NCBI GenBank assembly: GCA_025929745.1
Contig: JAICPQ010000007.1
Location: forward strand, 1 to 20,293
DNA: 20,293 nucleotides
Source of the DNA: Burkholderiales bacterium
Lineage (GTDB): Bacteria > Pseudomonadota > Gammaproteobacteria > Burkholderiales > SG8-39
Direction: 5' to 3'
Part shown: one piece after another, positions 15,244 to 20,293 of the stretch
How positions within the stretch are numbered: position 1 is the first letter of the stretch
Layout of the letters: the number at the start of each line of letters is the position of its first letter
Notes under the pieces: model-generated
Told to the model about the DNA's origin: nothing
Seen by the model: the letters and a program-made list of their open reading frames with translations, nothing else
The model's database searches: none
Program-made: the position numbers and the translations under genes

Positions 15244-15998
15244 ATGAGCAGCGCTGCGCCGGCGGCGATCATGGCGAGACATAGCCACTGGCCCATGGTG
15301 AGCCCGAGCGCCAGGTAGCCGATGAAGGAGTCGGGCTCGCGCGCGAACTCGGCAAGGAAGCGCAGCCCGCCGTAGCCGAGAAGGAACAGCGCGGAAACCT
15401 GCCCGCGCGGACGCGGCTTGGAGGAAAACCACCACAGGAGAACGAAGAGGACGAGACCTTCGAGCGCGAACTGGTAGAGCTGCGACGGGTGGCGCGGAGC
15501 GTCGCCGGCGCCTGGGAACACCATGCCCCAAGGCACGCCGGTGACGCGGCCGGGAAGCTCGGCGTTGATGAAGTTGCCGAGCCGTCCCGCCGCTATTCCG
15601 GGCGGAACGAGCGGCGCGATGAAATCGGTCAAACGAAGCCAGTCCACGCCATGACGGCGGGCGGCCACCACCAGGGCGAGCGTCACGCCGAGGAGCCCGC
15701 CGTGGAACGACATGCCGCCCTGCCAGATGGCGAGGATTTCGAGGGGATGCGCGGCGTAATAGGACGGCTTGTAGAAAAGCACGTAACCCAATCGCCCGCC
15801 GAGGATCACGCCGAGCACGATGAGGAAGAGCAGATCATCGAGCTGCGCGCGCGTGATGGGCGCCTGACCTTTCGCGATTCTTCGCGTGCCGAGCCACCAG
15901 CCGATCGCGAAGCCGGCGAGATACATGAGGCCGTACCAGCGCACGGCAAGCGGCCCGATGGAAAAGGCGATGGGGTCGATGTTCGGGTGGGTGAGCAA
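15228..15998 (-). CDS. lgt: Prolipoprotein diacylglyceryl transferase Lgt, TTG start
   Basis: The product is 256 aa, an integral inner-membrane enzyme that adds diacylglycerol from phosphatidylglycerol to the lipobox cysteine of prolipoproteins. It has WYGLMYLAGF (21-30), GGRLGYVLFY (67-76), SFHGGLLG with H99 (matching E. coli H103), and the Lgt signature GRLGNFINAELPGR (138-151) with R139, N142 and E147. HPSQLYQ and a C-terminal GGLRFLAEFAREPD segment complete the core. The start codon is TTG at 15998; it gives the usual (M)LTHPNIDPIAFSIGP N-terminus and no ATG fits. No Shine-Dalgarno sequence is visible, but TACAAT (16009-16014, minus strand) ends 10 nt upstream. It is divergent from ilvD by 17 bp and overlaps the AEC gene. 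Confidence 0.95.
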   Translation of the reverse strand: MLTHPNIDPIAFSIGPLAVRWYGLMYLAGFAIGWWLGTRRIAKGQAPITRAQLDDLLFLIVLGVILGGRLGYVLFYKPSYYAAHPLEILAIWQGGMSFHGGLLGVTLALVVAARRHGVDWLRLTDFIAPLVPPGIAAGRLGNFINAELPGRVTGVPWGMVFPGAGDAPRHPSQLYQFALEGLVLFVLLWWFSSKPRPRGQVSALFLLGYGGLRFLAEFAREPDSFIGYLALGLTMGQWLCLAMIAAGAALLIWSRR

Positions 15999-16015
15999 GC
16001 TAGAATTGATTGTAA
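15999..16015. promoter_or_regulatory. 17-bp divergent promoter gap between lgt and ilvD
   Basis: On the plus strand TAGAAT (16001-16006) ends 9 nt before the ilvD ATG. On the minus strand TACAAT (16009-16014) ends 10 nt before the lgt TTG. Both hexamers resemble -10 elements, and transcripts would have leaders of only a few nucleotides. No clear -35 match was found at 17 bp for ilvD (GATGTT at that place). Confidence 0.45.
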
Positions 16016-17698
16016 ATGGCCTACAACAAGCGCAGCCGATTGATCACCGCGGGCGTGGCGCGCTCGCCCAACCGCGCGATGCTGCGCGCCGTCGGCTTCG
16101 GCGACGGCGATTTCGACAAGCCGATCGTCGGCGTGGCGAACGGGCATTCGACGATGAACCCGTGCAACGCCGGCATCCAGCCGCTCGCCGAGCGCGCCGT
16201 CGCGGCGCTCGAGCAGGCGGGCGCGAAGCCGCAGATCTTCGGCGTGCCGACGGTCACCGACGGCATCGGCATGGGCACCGAGGCGATGAAGTATTCGCTC
16301 GTGTCGCGCGAGGTGATCGCCGATGCGATTGAAACGTCGGTGAACGGCCAGGCGATGGACGGCGTGCTGGTTGTGGGGGGCTGCGACAAGAACATGCCGG
16401 GCGGGATGATGGCTATCGCGCGCATCAACGTGCCGGGCATCTACGTCTACGCGGGCACGATCAAGCCGGGAAAGTGGAAGGGGCAGGACCTCACGATCGT
16501 GTCGGCGTTCGAGGCCGTCGGCTCGTATACCGCCGGCAAGCTTGCTGAAGACGACTTCATCGGCATCGAGAAGAACGCCTGCCCGAGCGTCGGCGCCTGC
16601 GGCGGCATGTACACCGCGAACACGATGAGCTCCTCGTTCGAGGCGCTCGGCCTGAGCCTGCTCGGCTCTTCGCAGATGGCCTCGCCCGATGCCGAAAAGG
16701 CGGACTCCGCGGCGCAGTCGGCGCGCGTGCTGATGGAGGCGATCAAGAACGACCTCAAGCCGCGCGACATCATCACGCGCAAATCGATCGAGAACGCCAT
16801 CGCGCTCGTCATGGCGACGGGCGGTTCCACCAACGCGGTGCTGCACTATCTTGCGATCGCCGCGGCGGCGGGCGTGAAGTGGACGATCGACGATTTCGAG
16901 CGCATGCGGCGCAAGGTACCGGTGCTGTGCGACCTCAAGCCCTCGGGACGGTTTGTCGCGGTCGATTTTCACCGCGCGGGCGGCGTGCCGCAGGTGCTCA
17001 AGATTCTCCTGAAGGAGGGGGTACTGCACGGGGAGTGCATGACCATCCATGGCAAGACCATGGCAGACATGCTGAAAGAGGTGCCCGATGCTCCGCGCCC
17101 GGATCAGGAAGTGATCCGCGCGTGGTCCAAGCCGCTTTATCGCGAGGGCCACCTGGCCATTCTCAAGGGAAACCTCGCGCCCGAGGGCTGCGTGGCGAAG
17201 ATCACGGGGCTCAGGAACCCGGTGATGACCGGGCCGGCGCGCGTGTTCGATTCGGAAAACGCCTGCATGCAGGCCATCATGGCGAAGCGCATCAAGCCCG
17301 GCGACGTGATCGTGATCCGCTATGAGGGACCGAAAGGCGGGCCCGGCATGCAGGAGATGCTCGCGCCGACCTCCGCCCTGATCGGCCAGGGCCTTGGCGA
17401 ATCGGTGGGCCTGCTCACCGACGGCCGTTTTTCCGGAGGCACTTGGGGCATGGTGGTCGGGCACGTGGCGCCTGAAGCCTACGTCGGCGGCACCATCGCG
17501 CTCGTCAAAGAAGGCGACTCGATCACCATCGACGCGAAGAGGCGCCGGCTCCAGCTCAATGTGTCGGCTAAGGAGCTTGCCGCGCGGCGCAAGAAATGGA
17601 AGCCACCCAAGCCACGTTACAAGAGCGGACTGCTTGCCAAGTACCGCCGCCTTGTCTCGACCGCCTCGCTTGGCGCGGTGACTGACCTAGAAGCTTGA
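16016..17698 (+). CDS. ilvD: Dihydroxy-acid dehydratase IlvD
   Basis: The product is 560 aa, the usual family length. It catalyses dehydration of 2,3-dihydroxyisovalerate and 2,3-dihydroxy-3-methylvalerate in valine and isoleucine synthesis. The Fe-S ligand cysteines are C50 (MNPCNAG), C123 (GGCDKNMPGG) and C195 (CPSVGACGGMY). That spacing is the one seen in [2Fe-2S] members. K125 in the DKN motif is the expected metal-bridging lysine. The C-terminal DGRFSGG motif holds the catalytic serine S473. The ATG at 16016 gives the standard N-terminus (RSRLITAGVARSPNRAML). It has no Shine-Dalgarno sequence and a -10-like TAGAAT 9 nt upstream. The 3' end overlaps the convergent DUF924 gene by 12 nt. 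No other branched-chain amino acid genes are in the window. Confidence 0.96.
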   Translation: MAYNKRSRLITAGVARSPNRAMLRAVGFGDGDFDKPIVGVANGHSTMNPCNAGIQPLAERAVAALEQAGAKPQIFGVPTVTDGIGMGTEAMKYSLVSREVIADAIETSVNGQAMDGVLVVGGCDKNMPGGMMAIARINVPGIYVYAGTIKPGKWKGQDLTIVSAFEAVGSYTAGKLAEDDFIGIEKNACPSVGACGGMYTANTMSSSFEALGLSLLGSSQMASPDAEKADSAAQSARVLMEAIKNDLKPRDIITRKSIENAIALVMATGGSTNAVLHYLAIAAAAGVKWTIDDFERMRRKVPVLCDLKPSGRFVAVDFHRAGGVPQVLKILLKEGVLHGECMTIHGKTMADMLKEVPDAPRPDQEVIRAWSKPLYREGHLAILKGNLAPEGCVAKITGLRNPVMTGPARVFDSENACMQAIMAKRIKPGDVIVIRYEGPKGGPGMQEMLAPTSALIGQGLGESVGLLTDGRFSGGTWGMVVGHVAPEAYVGGTIALVKEGDSITIDAKRRRLQLNVSAKELAARRKKWKPPKPRYKSGLLAKYRRLVSTASLGAVTDLEA

Positions 17699-18268
17699 GC
17701 CCGGCTCCCTGAGGAACTCGATCTCTTCTCGCGTGCTCGGCCGGCCAAGCACGGCGTTGCGATGCGGGAAGCGCCCGAAGCGCACGATGATGGCGCGATG
17801 CGCGAGCGCGTAACGATAGCTGTCGGCCGTCTCAGGAAAATCCTTCAGCGCCTCGTAGAGCGAGCACGATCGCTCCTGGTCGTCGAGCGACTCGCTGTGC
17901 TGGAGCGGTAGATACGCAAACATGCGCTCGACCGGCAGCATGTCGCGGTCCCAGCCGAGCGCGAGCAGCCGCTTGGCGGTTTCCACCGCCAAGGGATCGC
18001 TTGAGAACGCCCGCGCCGTGCCGCGGTGGATATGGCGCGGGAACTGGTCGAGCACGACGATCCGCGCCAGGCACTCGCGCGGTGTGGCGAGCCAGTCGCG
18101 GCTTTCCATCTGCTCCTCGTAAACGTGCGAGAAGTGACGGCCCACCTCCGCATCGAAGGTCGGGTCCTTTTCGAACCAGCGCTTATGCGCTTTGCCGTAC
18201 TCCGCGCCCTCGCCGAACCAGAACTTCAACACTTCCGATGCTAAGCTGTTCTCAAAGGAGCCTTGCAT
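17687..18268 (-). CDS. DUF924 family protein
   Basis: The product is 193 aa. The sequence shows the DUF924 pattern: LKFWFG near residue 15, KRWFEKDPTFD, CLARIVVLDQFPRHIHRGTARAFSSDPLA (about 69-97), and the C-terminal FGRFPHRNAVLGRPSTREEIEFL. The family is predicted to be all-helical and TPR-like. I know of no established biochemical role. The ATG at 18268 shares its bases with the ATG of the divergent PA2779-like gene in a CATG. An internal GTG or TTG 12-13 codons later could be the true start and would remove the overlap. The stop is TAG at 17687-17689 inside the ilvD 3' end. TAAGAT on the minus strand (18297-18302) is a possible -10 element within the opposing gene. Confidence 0.85.
   Translation of the reverse strand: MQGSFENSLASEVLKFWFGEGAEYGKAHKRWFEKDPTFDAEVGRHFSHVYEEQMESRDWLATPRECLARIVVLDQFPRHIHRGTARAFSSDPLAVETAKRLLALGWDRDMLPVERMFAYLPLQHSESLDDQERSCSLYEALKDFPETADSYRYALAHRAIIVRFGRFPHRNAVLGRPSTREEIEFLREPGSSF
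18242..18260 (+). promoter_or_regulatory. Candidate extended -10 and ribosome binding site for the PA2779-like gene
   Basis: TAAGCT (18242-18247) is preceded by TG one base upstream, as in an extended -10 element. AAGGAG (18255-18260) stands 6 nt before the ATG at 18267. Both lie within the 5' coding region of the opposite-strand DUF924 gene. Confidence 0.45.
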
Positions 18269-18623
18269 GTTGCGCCGCCTGATTGCCTCAGCCCTTATCT
18301 TATCGCTCGCGCTTCCGTTACCGCTGCAGGCCGGAATGGTGAGCACGGAAAGCGCCCTGGAGCGGGCACGCATCGCCGCCGCCCTGGACCGCGCGGAGGT
18401 GCAGCAGCAACTGCGCGCCTACGGCGTGACGCCTGACGAGATTCGGATGCGCGTCGCCGCGCTGAGCGATGCCGAGGCGGCCGAGCTTGCAGCGCGGATC
18501 GAAAGCCTGCCGGCCGGCGGCATCGGCCTGGTCGGCGCGATCGTGCTCGTCTTCCTAGTGCTGCTCCTCACGGACATTCTGGGTTACACGAAGATCTTTC
18601 CGTTCACCCGACCGGTGAAGTGA
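18267..18623 (+). CDS. PA2779-like small envelope protein (DUF6627 type)
   Basis: The product is 118 aa. A signal peptide (LIASALILSLALPLPLQA) ends near residue 22. An acidic helical region follows with STESALERARIAAALDRAEVQQQLRAYGV (about 26-54) and SDAEAAELAARIESLPAGG. One C-terminal membrane helix (VGAIVLVFLVLLLTDILG) and the tail YTKIFPFTRPVK end the protein. These match my recollection of the PA2779 family. The ATG is supported by AAGGAG 6 nt upstream. In many Proteobacteria the gene is followed by a PA2778-type cysteine peptidase; here the next gene is a thioredoxin-domain protein whose GTG start overlaps this stop (GTGA). Function is unknown. Confidence 0.78.
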   Translation: MLRRLIASALILSLALPLPLQAGMVSTESALERARIAAALDRAEVQQQLRAYGVTPDEIRMRVAALSDAEAAELAARIESLPAGGIGLVGAIVLVFLVLLLTDILGYTKIFPFTRPVK

Positions 18624-20293
18624 ACGGCCTCGGCAGCGAGACCTCGCCGTACCTGCGGCAGCACGCGGCAAATCCGGTCGACTGGTATCCGTGGGGCGCG
18701 GAGGCGCTCGAGCGCGCGCGCGCGGAAGACAAGCCGATCCTGCTTTCGATCGGCTACTCCGCGTGCCACTGGTGTCATGTGATGGCGCACGAGAGCTTCG
18801 AGGATGCTGCCGTGGCGGCGGTGATGAACCGGCACTTCGTCAATGTGAAAGTCGATCGGGAGGAGCGCCCGGACCTCGACCAGATCTACCAGACCGCGCA
18901 CCAGATGCTCGCGCAGCGCAGCGGCGGCTGGCCGCTCACCATGTTCCTGTCGCCGGACGGCACGCCGTTCTTCGGCGGTACGTATTTTCCGAAAGAGCCG
19001 CGCTACGGCATGCCCGGCTTCGCGGATCTGTGCGAGCGGGTCGCAGAGCTGTGGCGCGAAAAGCGCGCGGAGATCACTGCGCAGAATGCCGAAGTGCAAA
19101 AAGCCTTCGAGCGCACGCTGCCGCGCCGCGCCGGCGAGCGCCTCGACGCCGCCCCGATTGGCGCGCTCGTCGATACGCTGAGGCTCAATTTCGACGCCCA
19201 GTACGGCGGCTTCGGCGGCGCGCCGAAGTTTCCCCATCCGACCGACCTCGAGCTCTGCCTGCGCAGGGATGAGATCGAAATCGCGCACAAGACGCTCGGG
19301 CGCATGTGCCTGGGCGGGATCTACGATCAGCTCGGCGGCGGTTTCTGCCGCTACAGCGTCGATGCGAAGTGGATGATCCCTCACTTCGAGAAGATGCTCT
19401 ACGACAATGGCCCGCTGCTCGGCCTGCTCGCCGATGCCTCGCTCGCGACCGCCGACCCGCTGTACGAGCGCTGCGCGGCGCAGACCGCGGGCTGGATCAT
19501 GCGTGAGATGCAGTCGCCCGAGGGCGGCTACTTCTCCTCGCTTGATGCCGATAGCGAGCACGAGGAAGGCAAGTTCTACGTCTGGGAACGCGACGAAGTG
19601 CAGCGCCTGCTCACGGCGGACGAATACACGGCGTTCGCGCCGCGCTACGGCCTCGACCAGCCACCGAACTTCGAGAACCGGCACTGGCACCTGTACGTCG
19701 CGAAGGACGAGGAGAGCCCGCTCCTCGAGGGCGCGCGTGCCAAGCTCTTCGCTGCAAGGGAGGCGCGCGTCAGACCGGGCCGCGATGAAAAGATCCTCGT
19801 TTCGTGGAACGCGCTCGCGATCCGTGGCATGGCGCGTGCCGGCCGCGTTTTCGGCAACGGCGCCTGGATCGGCTCGTCTCGGCGCGCGCTCGCTTTCATC
19901 CGCGCGACGATGTGGCGCGATGGCCGCTTGCGCGCCACTTATAAGGATGGCCGCGCTCACCTGAGGGCGTACCTCGACGACTATGCGTTCCTTATCGCGG
20001 CGCAGCTCGAGCTTCTGCAAGACGAGTTTTCGGTCGACGCGCTAACGTTTGCCACGCAGCTCGCTGACGTTGTGCTCGAGCAGTTCGAGGATCCCGCCGA
20101 GGGCGGCTTTTTCTTCACCGCGCGCGATCACGAGCGCCTGATCCATCGCCCGAAGGCGGGCTACGACAACGCGACCGCCGCCGGCAACGCGGTCGCCGCA
20201 TTCGCGCTGAACCGCCTGGCTGCGCTGAACGGCGATGAACGCTGCCGCCTGGCGGCAGAGCGCACGCTGCGTCTGTTCTTCCCCGCGCTTCAG
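18620..20293 (+). CDS. Thioredoxin-domain protein of the YyaL/SPATA20 (DUF255) family, C-terminus cut by the window edge
   Basis: 558 residues are visible and the frame is open to the right edge. The start is GTG at 18620, overlapping the previous stop as GTGA; the family-typical N-terminus SPYLRQHAANPVDWYPW follows at once. The thioredoxin-like domain has SACHWCHVM with C49/C52, then GGWPLTMFLSPDGTPFFGGTYFP. A larger (alpha/alpha)6-barrel-type domain follows, with GIYDQLGGGFCRYSVD, PHFEKMLYDNGPLL and DEKILVSWNALAI. Members are usually about 650-700 aa, so roughly 100-150 residues are missing. The family is annotated as a putative redox protein or a sugar epimerase/hydrolase-like fold; the substrate is not known. 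An upstream start is blocked by the preceding gene. Confidence 0.92.
   Translation, partial: MNGLGSETSPYLRQHAANPVDWYPWGAEALERARAEDKPILLSIGYSACHWCHVMAHESFEDAAVAAVMNRHFVNVKVDREERPDLDQIYQTAHQMLAQRSGGWPLTMFLSPDGTPFFGGTYFPKEPRYGMPGFADLCERVAELWREKRAEITAQNAEVQKAFERTLPRRAGERLDAAPIGALVDTLRLNFDAQYGGFGGAPKFPHPTDLELCLRRDEIEIAHKTLGRMCLGGIYDQLGGGFCRYSVDAKWMIPHFEKMLYDNGPLLGLLADASLATADPLYERCAAQTAGWIMREMQSPEGGYFSSLDADSEHEEGKFYVWERDEVQRLLTADEYTAFAPRYGLDQPPNFENRHWHLYVAKDEESPLLEGARAKLFAAREARVRPGRDEKILVSWNALAIRGMARAGRVFGNGAWIGSSRRALAFIRATMWRDGRLRATYKDGRAHLRAYLDDYAFLIAAQLELLQDEFSVDALTFATQLADVVLEQFEDPAEGGFFFTARDHERLIHRPKAGYDNATAAGNAVAAFALNRLAALNGDERCRLAAERTLRLFFPALQ

Noticed and set aside
15806..17464. 552-codon open frame on the minus strand
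   Set aside because: It runs antisense through most of ilvD and into lgt in another frame, with low-complexity RHADA-type composition and no motifs.
17691..17716. Possible terminator hairpin after ilvD
   Set aside because: GAGC-CCG-GCTC gives only a 4-bp stem with no T-run and lies next to the end of the DUF924 gene.
18584..20020. 478-codon minus-strand frame
   Set aside because: It lies antisense to the thioredoxin-domain gene, which has strong family motifs; no independent support exists.
1..20293. Mobile elements, CRISPR arrays, tRNA or rRNA genes
   Set aside because: I found no transposase-like protein, no regularly spaced repeats, no tRNA-like cloverleaf and no rRNA sequence on either strand.

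Overview
The window is GC-rich (roughly two thirds G+C by eye) and looks chromosomal. It reads as a betaproteobacterium, possibly Burkholderiales or a related uncultured lineage. Pointers are a Bug/TTT-type periplasmic receptor beside CaiB/BaiF CoA-transferases, a PA2779-type small protein, a betaproteobacterial-looking Lgt N-terminus, and GlpD and Lgt sequences close to the proteobacterial forms. I see no transposase, integrase, tRNA, rRNA or CRISPR array. Genes are packed very tightly, and the longest gap is 140 bp.

Layout. (1) Positions 1-4100 hold part of a proteobacterial dedicated sortase (PDS) locus. A VIT/von Willebrand A sortase-target protein reads leftward off the edge. Facing away from it are the response regulator pdsR and the histidine kinase pdsS. 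(2) Positions 4091-6324 hold glpD (glycerol-3-phosphate dehydrogenase) and a HAD phosphatase, each overlapping the gene before it, so pdsR-pdsS-glpD-HAD looks like one transcription unit. A secreted EF-hand/BON protein and a class III CoA-transferase follow on the same strand. (3) Positions 8099-11503 (minus strand) read as an operon: a serine-glyoxylate-type aminotransferase, a second CaiB/BaiF CoA-transferase and a Bug-family solute receptor. A large FAD/Fe-S 2-hydroxyacid dehydrogenase is divergent from it (11528-14311). Together these suggest hydroxyacid, glyoxylate or CoA-ester metabolism. (4) Positions 14308-17698 hold an AEC transporter and lgt (minus), then ilvD (plus). (5) Positions 17687-20293 hold a DUF924 protein (minus), a PA2779-like small membrane protein and a YyaL/SPATA20-type thioredoxin-domain protein cut by the right edge.

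The most interesting points concern organisation and regulation. The PDS intergenic region has a 9-bp direct repeat spaced 21 bp and a perfect palindrome, both good candidates for operators. Several genes have a -10-like TANNNT hexamer only 6-10 nt before the start codon and no Shine-Dalgarno sequence, which suggests leaderless or near-leaderless mRNAs. Two divergent pairs are separated by only 24 and 17 bp, each gap carrying opposing -10-like hexamers. One divergent pair shares a CATG as its two start codons. Three convergent pairs overlap at their stop codons.
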